A DNA stretch of 64,000 bases from positions 203,111,156 through 203,175,155 of the forward strand of contig CM066037.1 of NCBI GenBank assembly GCA_033557465.1, read 5' to 3'. Positions 43,208-53,493 of the stretch are shown piece after piece (the first letter of the stretch is position 1; the number at the start of each line of letters is the position of its first letter). The stretch comes from Ichthyophis bannanicus (taxonomy: Eukaryota > Chordata > Amphibia > Gymnophiona > Ichthyophiidae). The translations under genes were made by a program, and so were the position numbers. A model generated the notes under the pieces. That model was given only the letters and a program-made list of their open reading frames with translations. It was not told the origin of the DNA and ran no database searches.

Positions 43208-43283
43208 ACCCCACTGTGGGTTTGAACCCATGACCTCTCGCTTCAGAGGCAGTGCAGTAACCATTGGGCTACAGCTCTATAGC
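43208..43283 (-). other. tRNA-like sequence, minus strand
   Basis: In minus sense it reads GAGCTGTAGCCCAATGGTTA (A-box-like), then ...AGAGGTCATGGGTTCAAACCC with a perfect TGGG-TTCAAAC-CCA T-arm, and a run of seven T downstream at 43,170-43,176 that could stop Pol III. The D- and T-arms look good, but the anticodon stem/loop length is irregular, so I call it a tRNA-derived pseudogene or SINE head rather than a tRNA gene. Confidence 0.5.
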
Positions 43284-43289
43284 TGCTAG

Positions 43290-45060
43290 CAAGCCCCTGG
43301 CTGGCTGCAGAGAGCATGCACGTCACCACACAGACAGTCTGCTGTGGTCACCAGGATAGGGTTAGCCTACCCATACCCATGATGCACTGCACATGCAAAT
43401 CAGCTGTCCACAGATTAACACAAGATGGGCAATGCACCCCCACAGCACCTCGGCCCGGTAGAGGGAAGTGACCATGTGCACCCAAACACCACCTCGGCCT
43501 GGTAGGGGGTACTGACCGTGTGTTTTACTGGCACAGAGTAGCTACACACCGACACATTGTGCGGGTACTGTGCTCACCCTGAGGGTGCAATGAGGCGCCC
43601 AGGACCAGGTCCACAACACCTTCCATGGCTGAAAAGAGGCCATGCCGGAGGTCCAAAGCAGTGTTAATGTGTGAGATAGGTAGTTTCTGCACAAACACCT
43701 TGGATATCTCTGTCTGTTTCAGTCAGGTATAGCCCCTATGGACCCCTAGGTGGGCTATGTACCGCCACCCCCCCCCTCCTCCGGGGCTGAGGGTGGCAAA
43801 CAGGGTCCCCTATCAATAGATCCACATTCTACCTCCCTGCAAAGGTGGCAGTAGAGGGGACCATCAACCTGGGTCCTGCTGAGGAAGACACCCCACAGGG
43901 CAGTCAATGCAGCTCTATACACATCCATACCACAATAGCAGACAGACATTAGGCCTGAATATGGTGAGCTGCACCCCACCACTATCTGATATTCTCCTGC
44001 AGCAAGTCATCAGCCGCTGCACCCCGCAAGCTGCTCCATCAAGACACATACCAGCTGCAAACAGTGTGCTAGTTAGTCCACAGTGCATGTTCCTGGTGGA
44101 GATGCGTGCACCCACAACTGAGATGTCAGCATACACAGCAAGCAGTTACATCAGTGACTGGGCCCCAAAAGGAAACCCATATCTATCACATGAGAGAAAT
44201 ACTATATAGCACTATGGGGGTGCCTAGCCATGCTGTGGTCACTGCACAGTCAGGGTGAGAGTGATCTCTCAGCAGGACATACTGAGGTCACCCTGTCTGT
44301 GTAGGTGGTGGCCGGGCACTAATATGTCCCAGTCAGTGCCCTATGCCCTGTGCAGATGCACCCTGGCAAGGCCACCCTGTCGGGCCTATACCCATGGTAC
44401 CTTGCTCCTCATTATGCACATTGGCAGCCCAATACTGGCAACATTGCTGGCAGTGTGGGCTGTGGAAGGTGTTTGCAGCCACCACACACTGGATAGGCAG
44501 ACAGCCACCCCCACACCTATGCCAGCATTGTGCTACTATAGAGGAGTCCAGCAGCCATACCAACCACACCAGTCCTGGGCACAGTACAGGCATGGATATG
44601 GTACGCACTACTGTTGGGGGTCACTCCCCAGGGTGGTAAACACTGTCAGAGACCAGACCTGCAGCGCACACCGCAGACATTACAATGATTATTATGGTGG
44701 AGATCAATGAGCAACATGTGCTTAACGTAGGAATTTATATCTGCCAGTTATCATGGGCAACGTTTGATAGCTGTGTACCATATACCCAGGTGTAGGGTGG
44801 CAGTGCTAAGGTATGCAACTGCTAGTATTGGGGGATACAGGCAGGGCCCAATGTCCTGCCTCTCTAGGAGGCATTGGCCAATGGGGCCTGGGGGGGGGGG
44901 GGTGTCTGGCCCTGTTGGCTGCTGCTTTACGGCAGAGTGTCCCAACTCCAGTCCTGGTGTTCCAACCACTGTTCGGGTTTTCATGCTGTCCCTCAGAAAT
45001 ATGCATGAGCTACATCAGCATACCATGGGGGTGGTGCATAGATATGCAGCACATGCATCT
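43290..45060. other. Harbinger-like interior without recognisable gene
   Basis: About 1.8 kb of moderate-GC DNA. Frames of up to 151 codons exist (44,255-44,710 plus strand), but they have no recognisable domain and are rich in Cys/His/Thr from a CA/TG-rich composition. A G run lies at 44,890-44,901. I see nothing that supports a gene. Confidence 0.5.
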
Positions 45061-45099
45061 TTAACAGAGGCAGCATGGATCCTGAATGGTGTGGGGCCC

Positions 45100-45870
45100 T
45101 CCAGGACTGCATTTGGGAGACTCTGCTCTGGGTAATGCGGCTGTTTATGGTGTCTGTGTTTGGTGTGGTAAAATATAGGCGTGTGAACCATGCGTATGTT
45201 CTCAGCAATAAAGGTTTCTCCTTACTATCACGGTTTAGTTGTAGGAAAAATATGTGGACTGGATTGGCAGTAGCCCCAGCTGGGCTTTGAACCTGTGACC
45301 TTCTGTTCCTGCACACGCTGTCTGTGTGCACTGCACCACCGTGTTGCCACAGATATGCTGTGTTCCCTGGGGAGTCCATGACTGTACATCCGACAGAGCC
45401 TGTCTGTTACGGTGGACAGTGCCAGTCTGCACAGGCCTAGGCCACTGTCTGCTGTGGTTTGCAGCCACTGCCCCCTCCACCACCTGTACCCTTCCGCCAA
45501 CATGCAGACATTTATTTATTTTATTTTTATTTATTTATTTATTTATTTACATTCTCTACATTCCCTATCTGGAAAAAAAAATATGACCTGATTGAGTTGT
45601 GGCACTCCAGGACTGAATTTGGGGGACTCGGCTGTCGGAAATGCCCATTGTTATGGTTTGTGTGCGGTGTAGGGTAAAATATAGGTGTTGGGACCATGCT
45701 TATGTTCTCTGCCATACAGGGGTGTCTGTACTATCACTGTTTAGTGGTAGGTAAAACTATGGGGACTGGGTTGGCAGGAGCCCCAGCTGGGGTTTGAACC
45801 TGTGACCCTCTGGTCCTACAGGCACTGGCTGTGTCCGCTGCACCACACTGTGGCCACAGAGACAGTGCAG
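45100..45870 (-). repeat. Tandem pair of ~500-bp units, each with a tRNA-like module
   Basis: Units at about 45,110-45,360 and 45,605-45,865 share GGTAAAATATAGG, ACCATGC.TATGTTCTC, ACTATCAC.GTTTAGT and GCCCCAGCTGGG. In minus sense each contains a tRNA-like part ending GGTCACAGGTTCAAA(G/C)CCC followed by a T run (TTTTT at 45,246-45,250; TTTT near 45,755). Between them lies (TTTA)n at 45,510-45,551 and an AT-rich stretch. Confidence 0.6.
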
Positions 45871-46013
45871 TCTCTGGAGATAGGAAACCTGGCCGCACGA
45901 GTCAGACACCCTGCTCTGCACAATTTTACTGTGGGCTCGTTTACCTTGTATGGGGACAGGGGTGCAATTAAACCTCAAAAATTACCTCCAAAAAAGGGGA
46001 AAAAACCAAAAAC

Positions 46014-46196
46014 AAGCTGGGCAACAGTGATATCAATGGGCAACATGAAAAACACTCCCAGGAAAGCTCCATTAAGATGCAGTGATTTTTGAACGAGTCT
46101 ACGGAGCGTAGATCCTTCCAAAAATCATTTCTTTTTTTTGGAGCTTTCCTGGGAGTGTTTTTTATGGTTGTCCATTAATATCACTGTTGCCCAGCT
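46014..46196. repeat. Imperfect hairpin, MITE-like
   Basis: Arms GCTGGGCAACAGTGATATCA (46,016 on) and ...TATCACTGTTGCCCAGC (to 46,195) enclose matching CACTCCCAGGAAAGCTCC and GGAGCTTTCCTGGGAGTG. Arm length is ~55 bp and the loop ~70 bp. No clear target duplication, so it may be part of the surrounding element. Confidence 0.6.
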
Positions 46197-46586
46197 GGAT
46201 TATAATTTATTTGAAATTTGTTGTGGTCATTTTCAAGTTTTATTTGCTGTTTTGTTCTGTGCATATGTATCACACTGCTCACGTTTTTCAGGTTTCCCCG
46301 GTTTTGCTGTACATTGCTGACGGAAATGGTTTCTCTTCCCTTTAAATCAGCTCTAATGCGAGGGTTTCACTCGCGGTATTTTTAATGCCGAATTCAGCCC
46401 CGCTCCTGTGCGGGGAGCCTCTCCCCTCCCACTCTCCACCCATTGACCCCGTCCCCCCGCCCCGCACACGTGCGCCGGCCCGTTAATGTGACGCGCACGC
46501 GTGCGCGGCGCTTAAGAGCACGTCCGCTCTTGTGCGCCGCGCACGTGTGCGCCGCGCACGTGTGCGCGGTTTAGTAAACATACCCC

Positions 46587-47097
46587 TAAGTTCATGAATA
46601 GTTCTCCATCAGTTTTGTTTTGCTTGGCATTATTTATTATTGACTATGCATATAGGTTTTCTACACAGCTTATGCTCTTAAACATTATCAGTTTGCGATT
46701 TACACAGTTCACTTTTATGCCCATCGTTTTTAACGGGTTAATTCAATTTTAACATATGAATACTACTTTTTTTGTTCATTACTATTAGGCATTTTTTCTT
46801 ATTCATTTTAAATTTTCCAACATGGTTCTGGTTTGCTCTTGTGTTTTATTTTAACACTTGGGTGCTCAATACAGTTGTTAACATACAAGTCAATCTTACA
46901 CATTGTTTTCAATAAGTTCCACATCATTTTGAACAGTATCAGTTGCCACTTGTATAAAAAATTTTACATATATCAAATGCACACTTCTCCATTTCAATAT
47001 CCTTTTTGGTCCTTTATGCTTAGGGCCTTTGGGTCTGGGTTTCCCACCATTGTATGTATTTATTTATTTATTTATTTATTTATAGTGTGTCTATTAA
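46587..47097. repeat. Foldback right arm, middle part
   Basis: Reverse complement of the left arm from about 38,930 to 39,432 (TAAGTTCATGAATAGTTCTC to GTGTCTATTAA), with an expanded (TTTA)n at 47,056-47,082. It ends at TTAA (47,094-47,097), where piggyBac begins. Confidence 0.9.
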
Positions 47098-47228
47098 CCT
47101 TTGAGAGGCCGCTCATAGAAGCAATTGCTTCTAATACTTAATTGTTATGTATTTTAGTACACTACATGTAAATATGTCAAATATAAATTTTCAGCTAATT
47201 TGGATATGTACTTCCTAGGAAAAAGCAT

Positions 47229-47244
47229 GTTCCATTTGTGGAAC
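47229..47244. repeat. GTTCCA-type palindrome, copy 1
   Basis: GTTCCATTTGTGGAAC, a near-perfect palindrome about 130 bp inside the left piggyBac end. Related copies are at 49,493-49,508 and 55,484-55,499, i.e. near both ends and just upstream of the transposase start. Confidence 0.7.
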
Positions 47245-47402
47245 ATTGGCCCCTCCAAGCGTCATTTTTTCAAAAATTTTAATTGCTTTTTTTATTGAAT
47301 ATCGTAAACTGGAAACAAACAAATACTTCAATTAAGCAATTTTTAAAAGTAATTAGACACAAACGGAGATGACTGTACAGAATAAAGCTTGAAGGGAAAA
47401 TT

Positions 47403-49402
47403 TCAGCGAGAGTGAAAATCCGGAAAACACTTCTCGTGCAGGCGCTTGCCACAAAACTGGCACCATTTTTTTGTATTCTTCGAGCAGACAATGCAACGAC
47501 CTTGGCTTGTAGAAGACAAATAGTGACTGTGTTAGCTGAAGCTGTAATAGCAGAGGGAATCAAAGCTGTTGGGCCACCTTTTCGAGAACGATAGCCCTCG
47601 AGTCCAACTTTCATAGCCACCAAAGCAACCTCGCAGCGGAAATCCAAGTGACTCAGGGCTTGTTTGCCCAAAAGATGACATGGCAAACGCCACCAGGCAG
47701 CAACAACGGCCATATTTAGACCATTGGCAAACAAATTCCACCACCATTATTTGCTTTGTAATTTAGGACGGTAGCTACCTAGCAAACAATCTAAGAAGTC
47801 GACACCACCCATACTTTGGTTATAAGCTCCAATCAATTTTGGCTGCTTGATAATGATTTTTTGCTTTTGTTTGACAGAATATCGATTGGCATTTTGAAGA
47901 GGTTTTGGCTGCATCCAATATGACATGACTGTAACCACACTGTTGTCATTCCAACGGACAGACACCACATTACCATCACCACGGTAATCATATTCGCCAC
48001 GAGGCTTTTTGGCAAGTTCCTTTGAAGAAACCAAGGGGCACTTGCTGGTACGGTTTTCACGAACAGTTCCAACAGCACGAAAGCCTTTTGCTTTCAGATC
48101 AATCATGAGATCATATGAAGTGAAATAGTTGTCAAAAAACAAGCTGTGATGATTTGGATTTTCAACAACTGATATCAAATCAAGAACAACTCTAGTGCCA
48201 AGTAGAACATTGTACTGAGGAACATCTTTTTCCTTGGCACCAGTGTAAATTTGCATCGAAAATGGATACCAACCTTCACAAAACTAATGCAACACCCAGT
48301 TACATTAGAACATTGTACATAGTTTGAGTTAATATGTATTTAGTTTCCCCGTTTTCTCCCCCATGTTCAATTCCCTGTTATTTGTAAACTCAATGTTATT
48401 TGTATACATTGCAGTATTCTTGTTCGATGTACACCGCAATGATTTTAATAGCGCGGTATAGAAGAAAATGTTAAATAAATAAATAAATAAAATACCCAGC
48501 AGGGCAGCACAACATCCACACTTTGTAACCGAATCGAATTGGCTTACCTCGAATAAACATCTTGCAACTGTGGTGCCCGTAATATGGCACCATTGATTCA
48601 TCAATACTCAAGTTTTCACTGAACACTCCACCGACTTTCACAAACTGTGCTGTGAGGTGATCGTAAAATGGCTCAATTTTTGCTACTTTTCCAGGTTGCA
48701 AATTGAGATTATCAACAATGTGGAAGTAAGTTTTCAAATCCCGGAAACGTTTGCGACTCATTATCTTTGGGACAATATTATTGCTCAAATCCTCAGCGGT
48801 CAACCAATAGTGACTTTCTTTGGGCAACTGGTGGTATCCACTGAGGAGAAAAATGCCAAAAAAACGAATCAACTCGTCCCCATTTGTATCAATATTTGCC
48901 AATTTCTGCTGAGCATAAATATTGGTCATACTGGCAAGATGATCAACGTAATCATCACCAAAAATTTGCATAAAGAGGTCAAAGGGAGATTTATCAATCA
49001 AATCAGTGCGAAGATCGGCTAATTTTTCAGGAGATGCTTCTGCATTGGAGTCAAAAAGTCGTCCCTCTTCATCCATTTTGGGGTTGATTTTATCCACTTA
49101 CACTTTTTTGCTGGTTGAGCTGACTGATAATTAGATAAGAGCTCACTGTCACTGTCACTTTCTACCAGCTGATCACTTCCCTCAGATTCCACATTAGCAA
49201 CTTTTTGAATATCCAGATCTAATTCACCACACACTTCGCCAGGCTCAATAGACTCCAAATTTTCTTCATCAATTTCTTCAATGTCTGAAGCAGCCATTTC
49301 ATCATTGGGTGGCAAAATCAAAATGTTGGCTTCTTCTACATCTGAATCTTCCGCAATGCGTGTTACTGCTTCTTGAAGCGTCAGGCAACGGTATTTAGGC
49401 AT
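47403..49402 (-). pseudogene. piggyBac transposase, three frameshifts and an insertion
   Basis: The start ATG at 49,402 opens an acidic N-terminus. The DDE/DDD core follows: SIDESMVPYYGHHSCKMFIR with the first Asp, LFFDNYFTSYDLM with the second, and SMGGVDFLDCLLGSYRPK with the third, so the catalytic triad is present. Near the end, WNLFANGLNMAVVAAW leads to a Cys-rich tail (CIVCSKN..WCQFCGKRLHEKCF). Frames shift near 49,080, 47,745 and 47,515, and an L2-B tail interrupts the core after CCPAGYF. It would have cut and pasted the element at TTAA sites; now inactive. Confidence 0.9.
48285..48488 (+). mobile_element. L2-B 3' tail in the piggyBac transposase
   Basis: About 200 bp with the L2-B terminal stem-loop (ACCGCAATGATTTTAATAGC then GCGGTATAG) and (AAAT)n at 48,472-48,488. 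piggyBac bases flanking it share CAAAA, a likely short target duplication. Only the 3' UTR is present, as is common for heavily truncated LINE inserts. Confidence 0.82.
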
Positions 49403-49492
49403 TATAACTATATAGAATTAGTTGAATAACAATCCTGCAAAAAATATGGCAGAAATTGTAAAATGAAAAAAATGACACCCGGAAGTCCCAAC

Positions 49493-49508
49493 GTTCCACA
49501 AGTGGAAC
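49493..49508. repeat. GTTCCA-type palindrome, copy 2
   Basis: GTTCCACAAGTGGAAC, about 90 bp upstream of the transposase ATG; could be a transposase or host-factor site in the promoter. Inference from position only. Confidence 0.6.
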
Positions 49509-50080
49509 ACACGGAAAGAAGTAATCACAAAAACATGAATAGGTTACCGACATGCATAAAACCTGACCAACACACTCATAAAACATTCCAGAGTATGAAT
49601 CTCACCCTAATAAGACAGACGGACATGTGAGAACAAAATTGTAGAGGGATATATTACATAAACCATAAAGTGCCAACTTTGGTCTACTTTGGCATACTGT
49701 AGAAGGGGGTATATCGCCAAATGGAAAAAAAAAATTTATTGCTCAAGAGGGTCAATGTCTATAAACTCATTGACAAAGTTTCATCTAATTTGCTTGAAAA
49801 TTGATAAAGCACAGTTACTTACCTGTAACAGGTGATCTCTGGGAACAGCAGGAATAAGTCTTCACATATGGGTATCGTCGGTACCGACGGAGCCTGCGCG
49901 GAAATGCTCCCCAGCGTCCAGTAAGAAAGCTTTTGGGAGAATCCCACAGCGCCTGCGCGCTGCCTTCCCGCCTTTCCTAACTGCCTCTCTCCATTTTGAG
50001 TTTTAAAGCTGAGACAAAGAGAGAGAGAGGAAAGGAAAGATAGATAGAGAGATACAACTCCTAGGGGAGGTGGGTGGGTT

Positions 50081-50176
50081 GTGAAGACTTATTCCTGCTG
50101 TTCCCAGAGATCGCCTGTTACAGGTAAGTAACTGTGCTATCTCCAGGAACAAGCAGGAATGAGTCTTCACATATGG
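50081..50176. repeat. DIRS-4 internal complementary region
   Basis: Joins reverse complements of the left end (CGCCTGTTACAGGTAAGTAA) and right end (CTCCAGGAACAAGCAGGAAT) at GTGCTAT. Confidence 0.9.
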
Positions 50177-50293
50177 GGACTCCCTAGCTGCAGATGCCAG
50201 GGAGAGACCCCATGGTTGTGTGCCCTTGCAGAGGGCTTCACTTCCCCCCCATGGATCTCTGGCATCCAATCAGGGTAGGTGGGTAGGAGTTGA

Positions 50294-51748
50294 TTAGGAA
50301 TGGAACAGATGTTTGAGGACAGCCTGACCAAACGAGGCATCCCGGCGGGAGTCCTTGTCCAAACAGTAATGGGTTGTGAAGGTGTGAACCGAGGCTCAGG
50401 TGGCCGCTCGACAGATCTGGTCGATGGACACCGAGTTCAGATGAGCCATTGAGGCTGCCATGGCTCTCACATTGTGAGCTGTGACTTGGCCCTCCAGAGA
50501 AATGTTCTTACTCTGGTAGGCGAAAGAAATACACTGAGCAATCCAGTTGGACAGTATTCTCTTAGAGACTGGAAGTCCTAAATGAGAAGGATCAAAAGCA
50601 ACAAAGAGTTGAGAAGACTTTCTATGTTGCTGTGTTCTTTGTAAGTAGAAAGCGAGAGCTCTCTTACAATCCAAGGTATGAAGATTCCTCTCTGCATTTG
50701 ATGCATGAGGTCCTGGAAAAAAGACAGGTAAATATACCTCCTGATTCAGATGAAAAGGCGAGATCACTTTAGGCATAAAGTGTGGATTGGTCCTGAGGAC
50801 TACCTTATCATGATGGAACCTTGTATAAGGTGGATTAGCCACCAAAGCTTGCAACTCACTGATGCGGCATGCTGAGGTGACTGCAATGAGAAAAACAACT
50901 TTCCAAGAAAGAAATTTCAAGGAGGTGGTGGCTAAAGGTTCAAAGGGTGGCTTCATAAGCTGGCCAAGAACCAGGTTTAAGTCCCATGCCACTGGAGGTG
51001 GTCTAATGGGAGGTTCAGTTAAAAGAAGGCCTCTCATGAATCTTGCTATAAGAGGGTGAGAGGAGATAGTTTGTCCATTGAGAGGCTTGAGGGACGCTGC
51101 AATAGCACTCAAATGGACTCTTACTGAATTCGTTTTCAGGCCTGCATGGGATAGATGCAGGAGATACTCTAGTAGAGAATTCAGAGGTATTGCAAGAGGG
51201 TTTAGACCCTTCTCTGAACACCAAATGGTGAATCTCTTCCATTTGAAAGCATAGGAACGTCTAAAAGGCTTCCTAAAGGCATGAATAACATCTCTGACTT
51301 GTTGAGAGAGATGAAAATCATGAAGGTCTAGGCCCTCAGCAACCAAGCCCTGAGATGGAGCGACTGGGGGTTTGGGTGCCACAAAGTTCCCTCTTCCAGG
51401 GACAGAAGGTCTGGTGCAGAGCCTAAGTCCAGGGAAGGAACTTGAGAGAGATGCAGAAGTAGAGGGCACCACACTTGGCGTGGCCAATGTGGTGCTATGA
51501 GGATCATGGTCCCTCGATCTCTCTGAAGCTTGAATAGTGTTTTGGGAATTAGGGGAATTGGTGGAAAGGCATAAAGGAAGTCTTGACCCCAGTGAAGGAG
51601 GATGGCATCCTTGGCCTGAACTCCCTGACATGGAATTCTGGAACAGAACCGGGGAAGTTTGGCATTCCACGGACTTGCAAAGAGGTCTATGTCCGGGGTT
51701 CCCCAAATTCGAAAAATCCTGGCTACCTGGTCCATGTGGAGGGACCAC
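50294..51748 (-). pseudogene. DIRS-4 tyrosine recombinase, stop before the catalytic Tyr
   Basis: Open to 50,396 with LNLVLGQLMKPPFEPL, SACRISELQALVANP (the catalytic Arg kept; the preceding Arg of other copies is Cys) and TAHNVRAMAAS (H-x-x-R). A TGA at 50,396-50,398 replaces the Trp of RAATW. The same frame then continues with the nucleophile Tyr (codon 50,366-50,368, in TTHYCL) to a natural-looking stop at 50,294. One base change (TGG to TGA) therefore truncates the enzyme just before its active Tyr. The upstream part of the frame overlaps RNase H. Confidence 0.88.
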
Positions 51749-53493
51749 TCATGTGGGAGCAGAACTCGACTGAGTCTGTCTGCCCAAGAGTTTTGAATAC
51801 CTGGAAGATATACTGCCAGAAGTTGGATGTGATGCTCTCTGGCGAAGGCCCACAGTCGCAAAGCTTCGTTGCAAAGCGACAGAGAGCCAATCCCTCCCTG
51901 ATTGTCCGTATGGATGAGGACTATCCTGTAGCTGAGCAGGAAATGGAACACTCTGAGAGCTAAGAATATTGCTCTGAGTTCCAATAGACTGATATGCAGA
52001 GACGTCTCCTGTGGAGACCAGATGCCCTGGGTAGAGAGATCTTGCAGATGAGCTCCCCAACTCTTTGGAGAAGCATCTGTTGTGAGAGTTGCTTGGGGTA
52101 GCGGTTGCTGAAAAGGGGACCCCAGCAACAGGTTTTGAGAGGACTTCCACCACTGGAGAGACCAAAATAGACAACTGGAGTTTGCTATTTTGTCTGACAG
52201 GCAACCTGATGCCTGAGTCCATTGGGTGGACAAAGTCCATTGAGCTGCCCTCATGTGAAGGCGAGCATCTGGAACCACATGCACGGTGGATGCCATGTGG
52301 CCTAATAGTTGTAACATCTCTCGAGCAGTTAATTTGGACTTTAACTGTATCTGGGAGGCTAACTGCACCAAGCGTAGACAACGGGCATGAGGAAAATAGG
52401 CCCTTGCAGTTGTGATATCCAGCAAGGCCCCTATGAACTCCAGAGACTGAGTAGGGGTGAGATTGGATTTTGGGATGTTTATTACTAGTCCCAAATACTG
52501 AAGGATACGCATTGTGCAGGTTAGACAAGTCTGGGCCTCTCACTGGGATGGGGCTCGAATGAGCCAGTCGTCCAGATGTGGGAATACGAATATTCCTAGA
52601 GTGCGGAGAAATGCAGCTACTACTGCCATGCATTTCGTGAACACCCTTGGTGCAGAGGCCAGACCGAAAGGAAGCACCCTGCATTGGTAGTGCTTTCCTT
52701 GAAAAAGGAACCGAAGGAACCTTCTGTGTGTTGGATGGATGAGGACATGGGTGTACACATCCTTGAGATCTAGAGAACAAAGCCAATCCTGACTCTGAAG
52801 GTATGGAAGCAGAGCCCCTAGAGAAATCATTTTGAATTTCTCCTTGAAAAGAAACTTGTTCAATTCTCTGAGATCTAATATGGGTCTGTAGCCCCCTGTT
52901 TTCTTTGGGATAAGAAAATAAGGGGAGTAGAACCCTGAGCCCTGTTGAAGAAGAGGTACTTCTTCTATTGCCCCTTGGGCAAGAAGGGTAGCAATCTCCT
53001 GACCTTGAAGGTTGAGGAAAAATGTTGGAGAATTTAATTGTTTCACCATGGTGTGAGGAGGAAGGTTTAAGAAGTGAAGCTTGTACCCTTCCTTTATGAT
53101 GGAGAGGGTCCATTGCTCTGCTGTGATTTGCTCCCATCTGGGAGAAATGTAAGTCAACCTTCCTGGAATGGTGAGGGGCTCTGGGTTTCCCAGAGCTAGA
53201 AAGGCTAAGTTCTCTAGTTGCAAGTCAAAGGCCCTGAGGAGGTTGAGGCTGCTGGGTTGTGGTAGGCCTGGCAGCCTTTGACTTGGCCTGTTTAGGTGGT
53301 TGCTGACGCTTTGCAGCAAAACGACCTGCAGAAGATGTCTGCCCATGAGCAGGATAATATCGTCCCTTTTTAGAAAAAGATGTCTTTTTGAACAATCTTT
53401 TCTTAACAGGGGCAGAGGTAGACTTTGAAAGTCGATCCAAAGCAGAGTTCTCAGCATCCATCTGAGTGGCCTTTGCTTGCCAATCCCTGCCAA
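51328..53493 (-). pseudogene. DIRS-4 RT-RNase H-methyltransferase-like polyprotein, one stop
   Basis: RT (SGFYSPYFLIPKKTGG, CSLDLKDVYTHVLIHP, VLPFGLASAPRVFTK, HLDDWLIRAPSQ) runs to a TGA at 52,540-52,542. The same frame resumes at once (EAQTCLTC, YLGLVINIPKS) and continues through RNase H (LTTDASPKSWGAH, LLELRAIFLALR, IHTDNQGG, WADRLSRVL) to the YAFPPIPLIPKTL block and ends at 51,328. CAG-TGA-GAG suggests a CGA-to-TGA change at a CpG. Apart from this stop the polyprotein is continuous, unlike DIRS-2 and DIRS-3. The RT overlaps the C-terminus of Gag. Confidence 0.88.

Larger units (their letters stand above)
41408..46586. mobile_element. Harbinger-like DNA element, 5.18 kb, non-coding
   Basis: Terminal inverted repeat GGGGTATGTTTACTAAA at 41,408-41,424, with its reverse complement at 46,570-46,586, flanked by TAA (41,405-41,407 and 46,587-46,589). 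A 3-bp TAA duplication and GGG-start ends fit PIF/Harbinger; a CTAAG 5-bp reading is also possible because the flanking G/C is ambiguous. The matching left arm shows the empty site CTAAGTTC. The interior has tRNA-like modules, CG-rich ends (46,440-46,570) and no transposase frame I can recognise. Confidence 0.7.

Noticed and set aside
44255..44710. 151-codon plus-strand frame as a transposase or novel gene
   Set aside because: No motif, biased composition, and opposing-strand frames of similar length overlap it, as expected by chance in stop-poor sequence.
41608..45870. Functional tRNA genes
   Set aside because: T-arms are good but anticodon arms and acceptor stems do not pair properly in any module, and they occur as part of tandem repeats.
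51749..53137. 462-codon minus-strand frame
   Set aside because: Alternative register of the DIRS-4 RT/RNase H region, which carries all the catalytic motifs in the other frame.
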